Assembly (NCBI RefSeq): GCF_002257585.1
Contig: NZ_CP022743.1
Location: 4,402,001-4,466,000 of the forward strand
Direction: 5' to 3'
From: Mucilaginibacter xinganensis
GTDB taxonomy: Bacteria; Bacteroidota; Bacteroidia; Sphingobacteriales; Sphingobacteriaceae
DNA: 64,000 bases
How positions within the stretch are numbered: position 1 is the first letter of the stretch; every line of letters starts with the position of its first letter. Below are positions 26,830-35,090 of the stretch, piece after piece. The position numbers were made by a program, and so were the translations under genes. The notes below the pieces were generated by a model. It was not told where the DNA came from. It saw only the letters and a program-made list of their open reading frames with translations, and ran no database searches.

Positions 26830-28335
26830 TTGTCAACAGCTAAAAAATTTGCCGGTCAAACAGCCTTATATGGTTTAAGTACCATAGCCGGCAGGGTACT
26901 TAACTTTTTCCTTACGCCGGTTTACACCCGCGCATATTCTACCAAAGTGTATGGCATATTCGGCAACATGTACAGCTATGCTTCTATGCTTAACGCATTG
27001 CTCGCGTTTGGGATGGAAACCACTTTTTTCAGGTACCTTAATAAAAAATCTGGCGATAAAGATGTTGTATATAACAACGCTTTCGGTGCTATACTTGCGG
27101 TATCAGTAGTTTTCCTTTTAATTACTTTTCCGTTAAGTGGTTTAATTACCGGCTGGATTCAGATTGATCCTAACACACCTTTTACCGAATATGTGCAATA
27201 CACCAGGTATTTTATTGGGATTTTGGTAATTGATGCGCTCTGTGTAATTCCTTTTGCTAAAATAAGGGCAGATGGACGCCCGGGCCATTATGGTAAAATC
27301 AAATTATTAAACATCATAATTTTTGTCGGGCTTAACCTCGCGTTTATTTATGTGTTACCTTATGTAGTCAGCCATAATTTGCCCGGCACTGCCTTAATTA
27401 CGCCATGGTTTAAAAAGGGCTGGCTTGGCTATGTATTTTTGTCAAACCTTATTGCCAGCATAGCAACATTATTGATGTTACTGCCTGAGTTGGCACAACT
27501 GAGGCCTAAGTTTAGCCGGGCCTTATTCGCCGAGATGTTACTTTACAGCTGGCCTGTTCTCATCGCTAATTTTTCATTCCTTATTAATGAAAACCTGGAT
27601 AAAATATTGTTAGGCAAATTGCTCCCTGTAAAAGAAAGTGCTACCCAGGTAGGCATTTATGTAGCTTGCGCCAAAATATCTATATTCCTTAGCATATTTG
27701 TTAATGCCTTTAGACTAGGCGCAGAGCCATTCTTCTTTAGTCACGCCAATAATAAGAATGCCAGCCAGACATATGCCCGTATAATGAACTACTTTGTTAT
27801 AGCAGTTTGCTTAATATTTGTGGCGCTGGTAGCTAATATTGATTTGCTTAAATATTTTATAAAAGGAAAGGATACTACCCAAACAGCTTTGTATTGGTCA
27901 GGGTTACGGGTAGTGCCCATATTGCTTTTTGGATATGTAAGTTTGGGTATTTATATGAATCTTTCCGTATGGTATAAACTATCTGACCAAACTAAATACG
28001 GTCTTTATATATCCGGCGTGGGGGCTATCCTTACCATTGTATTAAACTTAATATTCATCCCCGACTATGGTTATATGGCGTCAGCCTGGATCTCATTAAC
28101 AGCCTACGCAACCATGATGATATTATCTTACTTATGGGGCCAGAAAAATTACCCTATTCCATATAACTTAAAAAAGAACATAAGTTATATTATTATTTCA
28201 GTTGTATTCGTTTATTTATCTTTCTGTGTATTTAAACGTAATATATTTGCAGGTAACGCCCTGTTATTATTGTTTGTAACCGGCGCTTACATTGCAGAAG
28301 GAAAAGAATTAAAAGCTATTTTTAGCAAGCGATGA
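26830..28335 (+). CDS. Polysaccharide flippase/lipopolysaccharide biosynthesis protein (MOP/Wzx-like), 501 aa
   Basis: Multi-pass inner-membrane protein with about 14 predicted hydrophobic helices spread over its length; such MOP-superfamily proteins flip lipid-linked sugar units. N-terminus AKKFAGQTALYGLSTIAGRVLNFFLTPVYTR carries the usual amphipathic 'GLSTIAGRVLNFLLTPLYTR' signature. Start is TTG at 26830; the codon two upstream is a stop and no ATG fits earlier. Its last 4 bases overlap the dut start (ATGA), so translation is coupled. Related genomes keep this gene next to dut. The exact cargo is not evident. Confidence 0.92.
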   Translation: MSTAKKFAGQTALYGLSTIAGRVLNFFLTPVYTRAYSTKVYGIFGNMYSYASMLNALLAFGMETTFFRYLNKKSGDKDVVYNNAFGAILAVSVVFLLITFPLSGLITGWIQIDPNTPFTEYVQYTRYFIGILVIDALCVIPFAKIRADGRPGHYGKIKLLNIIIFVGLNLAFIYVLPYVVSHNLPGTALITPWFKKGWLGYVFLSNLIASIATLLMLLPELAQLRPKFSRALFAEMLLYSWPVLIANFSFLINENLDKILLGKLLPVKESATQVGIYVACAKISIFLSIFVNAFRLGAEPFFFSHANNKNASQTYARIMNYFVIAVCLIFVALVANIDLLKYFIKGKDTTQTALYWSGLRVVPILLFGYVSLGIYMNLSVWYKLSDQTKYGLYISGVGAILTIVLNLIFIPDYGYMASAWISLTAYATMMILSYLWGQKNYPIPYNLKKNISYIIISVVFVYLSFCVFKRNIFAGNALLLLFVTGAYIAEGKELKAIFSKR

Positions 28336-28763
28336 ACATCAAAATAATAAACAGATCAAAGAACAGTTTACCGGCGTACGAGACGCTTCATGCCGCCGGT
28401 ATGGACCTGCGTGCCGACCTGGAGGAAATTATTACGCTTAAACCAATGGAGCGTAAATTAGTCCCAACAGGGTTATCTATTGAATTACCAGAAGGATTTG
28501 AGGCGCAGATCCGTCCGCGCAGCGGGCTTGCGTTTAAGCATGGAATAGGAATAGTTAACTCACCGGGTACCATTGATGCTGATTATCGGGGCGAAATTAA
28601 AGTGCTGCTTATTAATTTTTCCGATCAACCGTTTGAGATAAACACCGGCGACAGGATAGCACAAATGGTGGTTGCCCGCCACGAGAAAGTGAGCTGGGAC
28701 ACCGTTGAAGTTTTAAACGAAACCGCGAGGGGAGCAGGCGGCTACGGACATACAGGCGTTTAA
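28332..28763 (+). CDS. dut: dUTP diphosphatase (dUTPase), 143 aa
   Basis: Homotrimeric enzyme that splits dUTP to dUMP and PPi, preventing uracil incorporation and supplying dTMP synthesis. All five dUTPase motifs are present: AAGMDLRADL (1), RPRSGLA (2), GTIDADYRGEIKVLLIN (3), GDRIAQMVVA (4) and ARGAGGYGHTG (5, with Tyr and His where many species have Phe and Ser). Normal length. Start overlaps the flippase stop by 4 bases. Confidence 0.98.
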   Translation: MNIKIINRSKNSLPAYETLHAAGMDLRADLEEIITLKPMERKLVPTGLSIELPEGFEAQIRPRSGLAFKHGIGIVNSPGTIDADYRGEIKVLLINFSDQPFEINTGDRIAQMVVARHEKVSWDTVEVLNETARGAGGYGHTGV

Positions 28764-28813
28764 TTAAGATCAAGGTTTTTATAGTCAGCAACCAAAAAAG
28801 AATAAGATTGGAA

Positions 28814-30595
28814 ATGAGCAACATACAAGCAAGCGAAAAAAATACCGGTAATAGCAATAAGTTGCAGCTTACCTGCGCTAGCTTGATACTTGTGTCCTGC
28901 TGCTTATTTCTCACTCAAAAAGCATGTGGTCAGGATAAAAAAATAGTGATTGTTGCCGCAAAACCGATGACCTATACCGACAGCGCAATGGTAAAGCAGA
29001 TCTTCTTCTCGGCCCTGTCTGCAAAAACTATTGAAAACAACACACTTGCTTCCGAGCTTTTCGAAAAGGTTACCCGGATAGACCCTGCAAATGATGCCTC
29101 GTTGTACGAACTGGCTCTCATAAAAAAATCAAAAAGCAATTATGCCGAAGCCCAGATGCTACTTGAAAAGGCGGTAACGGTTAACCCTGATAACGAATGG
29201 TACTGGAATGCTTTGGCCGAATGCTACGAAAAGAACAATAGCATTGATAAGCTTGAAAATGTGTTTAATGAGCTCATAAGGATCAACCCGGACAAAACTG
29301 ATTATTACTACGATAAAGCGAACGCATTTTATTATCAAAACCGCTACGACGATGCTTTAAAAGTTTATGATAAAATTGAAGAGTTAAGCGGGCCCACGGA
29401 TGATCTGTTGGCTAACAGGCAAAAAATATACCTTAAACAAGGCAAAGTTGAACTGGCGGCAAAACAGTTGGAGCAAATGATTGCCACGGATCCTAACCAA
29501 ATAAAATATTATCTGTTCCTGGCGCAGTTATACAGTTCAAATAATTTTTCAGATAAGGCCCTTAAAGTTTTACAAACTGCTGAAAAGATAAAGCCGAACA
29601 GCGGCCTGGTGCATTTGGCCCTTGCCGATAGTTACCGTGATAAAAAAGATATTGAAGCTAGCTATAAACAGCTTACGCTTGCATTCGCTATTCCCGAACT
29701 GGATATTGAACAAAAAATAAAAATTGTTTTGGGTTATCTGCCCCGGTTTCCTGACCCTAATGCCAGGGCCAGCGCGCTTGAGTTGAGCCGCATACTTACT
29801 ATTGCTCACCCTGCCGATGCCAAAGCTTTTGCAATATATGGCGATATGCTGCTGCAAAACGAAAAACTTAAAGACGCAAAGACAATGTATCAAAAATCTG
29901 TAACCCTAAACAGCCAGGTTTATGATGTACAGGAACAGTTGGTACGCATTGATTTGGGTGATAATGATATTGATGCCGCCATAAAAGATGGGGAAAACTC
30001 ACTTTCGCTGTTTCCAAACCAGGCATGGATGAATTACCTGGTTGGCGTGGCCCGGATGCAGAAGAAGGAGTATAAAAAGGCGCTGGATTACCTAAAAAAT
30101 GCAACTTCATTAGAACTTCAGGATAAGGACCTACTTTCACAAAGTTATTCGGCAATTGGCGATTGTTATCACGATCTGAAAGATAACAAAAGCTCGGATG
30201 AAGCTTATGACAAAGCTTTAACCTATAATCCAGACAACGCTTTTACACTAAATAACTATGCCTATTATTTGTCATTAAGAGGTGAGTACCTTGACAAGGC
30301 AGAAAAAATGTCAAAACATTCAAACGAATTGCAGGCAAAAAATGCTTCGTTTGAAGATACTTATGCCTGGATCTTGTTTAAACAAAAAGATTTCAAGGGC
30401 GCTAAAGTATGGATAGACAAAGCATTAGCTGATGATGCCAATAAAAGCGGCGGAAAAATAGAACATTACGGAGATATATTGTTTTACCTGGGTAATGTGG
30501 ACGAGGCAGTAGAGAACTGGAAAAAAGCTAAGGAAAAAGGCGATAAGTCGCCGCTATTGGAACAAAAAATAAATGGAAAGAAATACATTGAATAA
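28814..30595 (+). CDS. TPR-repeat protein with N-terminal hydrophobic signal, 593 aa
   Basis: A repeat protein of tandem tetratricopeptide units, probably anchored in or exported across the inner membrane: hydrophobic stretch CASLILVSCCLFLTQKACGQ at about residues 22-41 is a signal peptide or lipobox-like segment (Cys before Gly). At least ten TPR-like helix pairs follow, for example AVTVNPDNEWYWNALAECYEKN and LTYNPDNAFTLNNYAYYLSLR. I start at the ATG (28814) instead of the TTG two codons earlier. Located between dut and a DUF4292 lipoprotein that overlaps its end by 23 bases, suggesting a shared envelope role (inference). Exact function unknown. Confidence 0.88.
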   Translation: MSNIQASEKNTGNSNKLQLTCASLILVSCCLFLTQKACGQDKKIVIVAAKPMTYTDSAMVKQIFFSALSAKTIENNTLASELFEKVTRIDPANDASLYELALIKKSKSNYAEAQMLLEKAVTVNPDNEWYWNALAECYEKNNSIDKLENVFNELIRINPDKTDYYYDKANAFYYQNRYDDALKVYDKIEELSGPTDDLLANRQKIYLKQGKVELAAKQLEQMIATDPNQIKYYLFLAQLYSSNNFSDKALKVLQTAEKIKPNSGLVHLALADSYRDKKDIEASYKQLTLAFAIPELDIEQKIKIVLGYLPRFPDPNARASALELSRILTIAHPADAKAFAIYGDMLLQNEKLKDAKTMYQKSVTLNSQVYDVQEQLVRIDLGDNDIDAAIKDGENSLSLFPNQAWMNYLVGVARMQKKEYKKALDYLKNATSLELQDKDLLSQSYSAIGDCYHDLKDNKSSDEAYDKALTYNPDNAFTLNNYAYYLSLRGEYLDKAEKMSKHSNELQAKNASFEDTYAWILFKQKDFKGAKVWIDKALADDANKSGGKIEHYGDILFYLGNVDEAVENWKKAKEKGDKSPLLEQKINGKKYIE

Positions 30596-31412
30596 TATTT
30601 TATATACGAAAAGCCATAGACTGGCGGTTTATATAAAATTGATAGCAATTTGCGGCTTGCTGCTTGTTTTTAGCTGTAAAAGCCGTAAACAGGTTTTGGT
30701 AAAAAGGGTAGCGGTTGATAGTGCCGTGGTTGCAAAGCCAGTTAATACCAAGGGAGCTACATTGGCTATTATTAAAACTAAACAAACCAATTTCAACACA
30801 TTTTCGGGCAAGGCTAAAACCAAACTTGATATTAGCGGCAGCAGCAATGACGTTACGCTTAATATCCGGATCCAGCGCGATCATAAGATATGGGTGTCGG
30901 TTACTGCCATTGCGGGTATTGAAGTTGCAAGGGCGTTGATTACGCCTGACAGTATACTGCTGGTAAACCGGCTTCAAAGCTTGTATGTGCGCAAACCTTT
31001 TAGCTACATTAATAAATTTGCAGGCAAGCAGGTTAATTATAAAACACTTGAATCATTACTAATCGGTAACGCCATACCTGAATTGCTAACGGAAAATTCC
31101 AATTTAGTTTCGGCGGCGGGAAGCACTACTTTGACAGGTAACTTAAACGACGTTGTTTATAAACTAATTTTAGGCCCGGATATGAAAGCTACCCAAACCA
31201 ATTTGGGTAATCCGGCTGCGGCACAAACCTTACTGGTAACTAACAGTGCTTTTATACAGGCTACAAACAGGATAATGCCATCGCAAATAGATATGGCATC
31301 GGTAGTAAAAGATAAAAAAATACAGCTTAATTTGCATTATACAAAAGCAGACTATGATCAGCCGCTTGAATATCCGTTTAGCATCCCTTCCAGGTATCAA
31401 CAAGCGGAGTAA
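30573..31412 (+). CDS. DUF4292 lipoprotein, 279 aa
   Basis: A lipoprotein with signal peptide IKLIAICGLLLVFSC (lipobox VFSC, Cys at about residue 35) and LolA/LolB-like beta-rich body: FNTFSGKAKTKLDISGSSNDVTLNIRIQRDHKIWVSVTAIAGIEVARALITPDSILLVNR. That phrase is the DUF4292 core; LolB-like proteins accept lipoproteins at the outer membrane, so a localisation role is plausible (inference from the fold). The start codon lies 23 bases inside the TPR gene, a tight overlap. EnvC-like gene follows after 14 bases. Usual length for the family is about 250-280 aa. Confidence 0.9.
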   Translation: MERNTLNNILYTKSHRLAVYIKLIAICGLLLVFSCKSRKQVLVKRVAVDSAVVAKPVNTKGATLAIIKTKQTNFNTFSGKAKTKLDISGSSNDVTLNIRIQRDHKIWVSVTAIAGIEVARALITPDSILLVNRLQSLYVRKPFSYINKFAGKQVNYKTLESLLIGNAIPELLTENSNLVSAAGSTTLTGNLNDVVYKLILGPDMKATQTNLGNPAAAQTLLVTNSAFIQATNRIMPSQIDMASVVKDKKIQLNLHYTKADYDQPLEYPFSIPSRYQQAE

Positions 31413-31426
31413 TAATATTATAAAGA

Positions 31427-32731
31427 ATGAGAATTTTTAAAGCAGTATTTTTTTTAGTTTTAGTTTTTGCTGCGTTTAGCGTACATGCACAAACCAGTGC
31501 CGATTTAAAACGCCAGCGTGAAGCATTGACACAGCAACTGGAACAGCTTAACCGCGAATACCAAGAGACTGCCAGCAATAAAAAGACTACTTTAAAACAG
31601 CTTAATTTATTAAAACAGCAAATTAACATCCGGGAACAAAAGATCAGTAATATCAATTCTGAGGTTCGCAACCTGGATAACCAGATCTCGGAAAGCAATC
31701 ATTCTGTTCGTAACCTGCAAAGTCAGCTAGACCAGTTAAAGAAGGAGTACGCAGCGATGGTTTTGTTCACTTACCGTAACCAGAGCGCTTATAATAAGCT
31801 GATGTTTATTTTTGCTTCCAAAGACTTTAACCAGGCTTATAAACGTTTAAAATACTTACAGCAGATAGGTACTTACCGTGAACGGCAAGCCAACTATATC
31901 CAGGAAACACAAACTGAACTGCATGTTAAAATAAACGAACTGGATAAAAACAAAAAGGAGAAAAACAACCTGCTTGTAGATCAGGAAAAAGAAAAAAAGA
32001 CGCTGGGAGACGAAAAAAACGCACAGGTGCAGGTTGTTGCTGATCTTTCAAAGCACGAGGGGTTACTGAAACAACAGCAACAGGACATTCAGAAAAAAAT
32101 AGCAAAGAAAAACAAAGAAATTGCAGCTACCATTCGCCGGGAAATTGAAGAAGCAAGGCGCAAGGCCGAAGAAGAAGCCAGAGCTGCCGCCAGGGCCGCT
32201 GCTGCGGCTGCCGCAAAAGCTAAAGCCGAAAACAGGGAAGTAGCTACCCCTAAAGTGAGAACGATCAACAAAAACTCGTCAAACAGCGAGGTTTTAAATG
32301 CAACACCGGAAGCCGCCAAGTTATCAAGCGACTTTTTGGACAATCGTGGATCATTGCCATGGCCGGTTGCTAACGGAAGTGTTAAGCAGGGCTTTGGAAT
32401 TTACTATGATGAAACCCGGATAAAAAATGAAAGCCTGGGATGGGATATTAAGACAAACGCAGGGGCTTCGGTTAGGGCGGTATTCCAGGGTGAAGTTTCA
32501 AATGTTAAAGATGTAAGTGGCACATACCTGGTGGTAATTAAACATGGTGAATATTTTACCGCATACTCCAACCTTAAATCTGTAACGGTTAGAGCAGGGC
32601 AAAAGGTAACAACCAAACAGGTTATAGGAACGGTAGCTACTGATTCATCAACTGGTGACGCTATTGTAAGTTTTTCGTTATATAAGGGAACAAACCCTGT
32701 TAATCCGAAAATATGGCTGGCGCCAAATTAG
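31427..32731 (+). CDS. EnvC-like coiled-coil protein with degenerate LytM domain, 434 aa
   Basis: Signal peptide (MRIFKAVFFLVLVFAAFSVHAQ), a coiled coil of about residues 25-230, an Ala/Lys-rich linker, and a C-terminal LytM (M23) domain from about residue 300. Three of the zinc ligands of active LytM enzymes are absent: the HxxxD region reads NESLGWDIKTN with no first His, YSNL replaces the usual YAHL, and SFSLYKG replaces the HLHFE strand. The protein is therefore predicted to be non-catalytic, an activator of peptidoglycan amidases like E. coli EnvC. The paired neighbours (DUF4292, TPR, TatA) fit cell division and envelope work. Confidence 0.9.
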   Translation: MRIFKAVFFLVLVFAAFSVHAQTSADLKRQREALTQQLEQLNREYQETASNKKTTLKQLNLLKQQINIREQKISNINSEVRNLDNQISESNHSVRNLQSQLDQLKKEYAAMVLFTYRNQSAYNKLMFIFASKDFNQAYKRLKYLQQIGTYRERQANYIQETQTELHVKINELDKNKKEKNNLLVDQEKEKKTLGDEKNAQVQVVADLSKHEGLLKQQQQDIQKKIAKKNKEIAATIRREIEEARRKAEEEARAAARAAAAAAAKAKAENREVATPKVRTINKNSSNSEVLNATPEAAKLSSDFLDNRGSLPWPVANGSVKQGFGIYYDETRIKNESLGWDIKTNAGASVRAVFQGEVSNVKDVSGTYLVVIKHGEYFTAYSNLKSVTVRAGQKVTTKQVIGTVATDSSTGDAIVSFSLYKGTNPVNPKIWLAPN

Positions 32732-32758
32732 TTTTAATTTTATAAATTTTAAATTGCC

Positions 32759-32766
32759 TATATTTG
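32759..32766 (+). promoter_or_regulatory. -7 promoter box for tatA-like gene
   Basis: TATATTTG matches TAnnTTTG, 19 bases before the ATG at 32786. The -33 position is A/T-rich without a clear TTTG. Confidence 0.45.
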
Positions 32767-32785
32767 CAGGCTAATTATAATCCGT

Positions 32786-33268
32786 ATGCATAATTTAGTA
32801 TTGGGATTTTTGAATATCGGTTCATCCGAAATGATACTTATTGTATTTGCTGCGCTGTTACTTTTTGGCGGTGAGAAACTACCTGAAATTGCACGTGGAC
32901 TAGGGAAAGGCATCCGTGATTTTAAAGATGCTTCAGAGGGCGTTAAACGCGAGATAAACAACCAGATAAATAGCTACGAAGAAAAAAGGGAAGAGACCCG
33001 TTTAACCGAAGAAGCTACAAAAATTCAGGAAGAAACAGCAAAGGGTGAACTCCCCGCGCATCCTGAAGGTTTTGCCCCGGTTGAAAATACAATACCGGTG
33101 AGCGACAGTTATTTTTCGGCTGTAGAACATCCTGTTTCCGAAACGCCTATTGATTTGCACAAGAGACCGGCTGCTGGCGAAATTGATGCTACAGTGAGCC
33201 ACGAAGATGCAATACAACATCCGGCTGAACCGCAACACGAATCATCCGGAACAACAAAAAACACATAA
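32786..33268 (+). CDS. tatA: TatA/TatB-like twin-arginine translocase subunit, 160 aa
   Basis: Sec-independent translocase subunit with one membrane helix and an adjoining amphipathic helix. The start MHNLVLGFLNIGSSEMILIVFAALLLFGGEKLPEIARGLGKGIRDFKD shows the hinge FGGEKLPE and the amphipathic KGIRDFKDA. A long acidic, Glu/Ala/Pro-rich tail of about 100 residues follows, unlike ordinary TatA but typical of Bacteroidota. It precedes a second, shorter TatA by 35 bases. No TatC is seen here, so the two are subunits working with a TatC encoded elsewhere. TatA or TatB identity cannot be settled from sequence alone. Confidence 0.88.
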   Translation: MHNLVLGFLNIGSSEMILIVFAALLLFGGEKLPEIARGLGKGIRDFKDASEGVKREINNQINSYEEKREETRLTEEATKIQEETAKGELPAHPEGFAPVENTIPVSDSYFSAVEHPVSETPIDLHKRPAAGEIDATVSHEDAIQHPAEPQHESSGTTKNT

Positions 33269-33303
33269 TAAGAATATTAAATCATAATTAAACAAACAAA
33301 ATC

Positions 33304-33498
33304 ATGGGTGGATTAGGCGCACCAGAAATTATTCTGATCATCATTGCAATTTTAATACTGTTTGGCGGTAAAAAAATTCCTGAACTAATGAAAGGTTTAG
33401 GTAAAGGCATGAAAGAATTCAAGGATGCACAAAACGGCGAAAGCAGCACAACAACTTCAGGGTCAACAACCAATACTGAAGAAAAACCAAAAGTTTAA
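33304..33498 (+). CDS. tatA: TatA twin-arginine translocase subunit, 64 aa
   Basis: Short classic TatA. Sequence LGAPEIILIIIAILILFGGKKIPELMKGLGKGMKEFKDAQNGESS: one membrane helix with a GAPE entry, FGGKKIPEL hinge and an amphipathic helix. Tail short and Ser/Thr-rich. It lies 35 bases behind the longer TatA-like gene and 25 to 60 bases before a strong hairpin, so the pair forms one transcript unit ending there. Conserved pairing in Bacteroidota. Confidence 0.92.
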   Translation: MGGLGAPEIILIIIAILILFGGKKIPELMKGLGKGMKEFKDAQNGESSTTTSGSTTNTEEKPKV

Positions 33499-33553
33499 GT
33501 TGTAAACCAGGCCGGCAAATCCGGCAGTGGCTCTTTTAATGTTTTATATTTAT

Positions 33554-33595
33554 AAACTTATCTGTTGATTATTTATACATTCAACGGATAAGTTT
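33554..33595 (+). terminator. Intrinsic terminator after tatA
   Basis: Arms 33554-33568 (AAACTTATCTGTTGA) and 33581-33595, complementary over 15 bp with one G-T pair, 12-base loop, and T-run directly after. Ends the transcript that includes the two tat genes. Confidence 0.8.
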
Positions 33596-33609
33596 TTTAT
33601 TTTAGCCCC

Positions 33610-35034
33610 ATGACTAAGTCTTATACCTCGTTAAACGAGATAAAGAATGAGATTGCAATTGGAAAAATTACGGTCCTAAAACTGGTAGAAGGTTATATCG
33701 GCAACATTACAGAAAACGCGCGCTTAAATGCTTTCAACGAAGTATTTGCGGCTGAAGCCCTTGAAGAAGCAAAAAAGATAGACGCCCGAATTAAGCAAGG
33801 AATCGCCGGCAAACTGGCCGGTATGGTTATTGCAATAAAAGATAACATTTGCTACAAAGGGCACAAAGTGAGTGCCTCCTCTAAAATTTTAAAAGATTTT
33901 ACTTCGGTTTATACGTCAACCATTGTTGAGCGCTTACTGGCAGAAGACGCGGTTATAATTGGCCGCTGCAATTGCGATGAATTTGCGATGGGTGCCGCTA
34001 ATGAAAATTCATATTTTGGCCACGTAAAAAACTTTGCCGACGAAACCAGGGTTTCCGGCGGTTCATCAGGTGGCTCGGCGGTTGCTGTGCAGGCAAATAT
34101 GTGTCACGCTGCAATTGGTACAGATACCGGCGGCTCCGTTAGGCAGCCGGCCGCTTTTTGCGGACTGGTTGGCTTAAAGCCAACATACGGACGTATTTCA
34201 AGGCATGGTATAATTGCTTACGCTTCCTCGTTTGATCAGGTTGGCCCAATCACACGATCAGTAGAGGACGCGGCGCTTTTACTTGAAGTTATGGCAGGAC
34301 CTGATGAGTATGACGGCACTTTGGCGAATAATGAAGTTGCGGAATTCAGCAAAAACATCAAGGCTCCCGGTAAAAAAAAGATAGCCTATTTGCAGGAAGC
34401 CTTGTCGAGCCCCGGCGTTGATGCTGACGTTAAGAACACGCTGGTAACTTATATCGAAAAGTTGCGCGCCGAAGGCCATACAGTGAAACCCATAGCCTTT
34501 GATCATCTGGATTACATGGTGCCGACCTATTATGTGCTGGCTATGGCCGAAGCATCTTCAAATCTTTCCCGCTATGATGGCGTACATTACGGCTATCGTA
34601 GTCCCGCAGCCACCGATCTGTCGTCAACCTATAAAAAATCACGCTCCGAAGGGTTCGGCAAAGAGGTTAAACGCCGTATAATGCTGGGCACTTTTGTACT
34701 TAGTGCAGGCTATTATGACGCCTATTTCGCAAAAGCGCAAAAAGTTCGCCGCCTGATAAGGGAGAAAACGGATGCAATTTTGCAGGAGTATGATTTTATT
34801 TTGGTACCTACAGCTCCCGAACCGGCTTTTGCCATAGGTAAGCAGGAAAAAGATCCGGTTGTAACGTACCTTTCAGATATTTTTACTGTGCAGGCCTCAT
34901 TAACAGGAGCACCTGCTATTTCATTACCTGCGGGCAATAATAGCAGAGGATTACCGTTAGGATTACAACTGCTGACCAAACATTTTGATGAACAGGAGTT
35001 ATTAAATTTTTCTAAATATTTCCTTGAACTATAG
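33610..35034 (+). CDS. gatA: Asp-tRNA(Asn)/Glu-tRNA(Gln) amidotransferase subunit A, 474 aa
   Basis: Amidase subunit that releases ammonia from glutamine for GatB in the transamidation of Glu-tRNA(Gln). The catalytic triad is intact at the expected spacing: Lys77 in VIAIKDNIC, Ser152 in VSGGSSGGSAVA (the cis-Ser) and Ser176 in IGTDTGGSVRQPAAF. LKPTYGRISRHG and ITRSVEDAALLLEVM also match. Full length for GatA. The partners GatB and GatC are not in the window, as often happens in Bacteroidota. Sits right after the tat terminator. Confidence 0.96.
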   Translation: MTKSYTSLNEIKNEIAIGKITVLKLVEGYIGNITENARLNAFNEVFAAEALEEAKKIDARIKQGIAGKLAGMVIAIKDNICYKGHKVSASSKILKDFTSVYTSTIVERLLAEDAVIIGRCNCDEFAMGAANENSYFGHVKNFADETRVSGGSSGGSAVAVQANMCHAAIGTDTGGSVRQPAAFCGLVGLKPTYGRISRHGIIAYASSFDQVGPITRSVEDAALLLEVMAGPDEYDGTLANNEVAEFSKNIKAPGKKKIAYLQEALSSPGVDADVKNTLVTYIEKLRAEGHTVKPIAFDHLDYMVPTYYVLAMAEASSNLSRYDGVHYGYRSPAATDLSSTYKKSRSEGFGKEVKRRIMLGTFVLSAGYYDAYFAKAQKVRRLIREKTDAILQEYDFILVPTAPEPAFAIGKQEKDPVVTYLSDIFTVQASLTGAPAISLPAGNNSRGLPLGLQLLTKHFDEQELLNFSKYFLEL

Positions 35035-35090
35035 AAAGTTTATATATTAGTAAAATATCCTGATTATTTCGCTAAGTTAAATCCTAAAGA

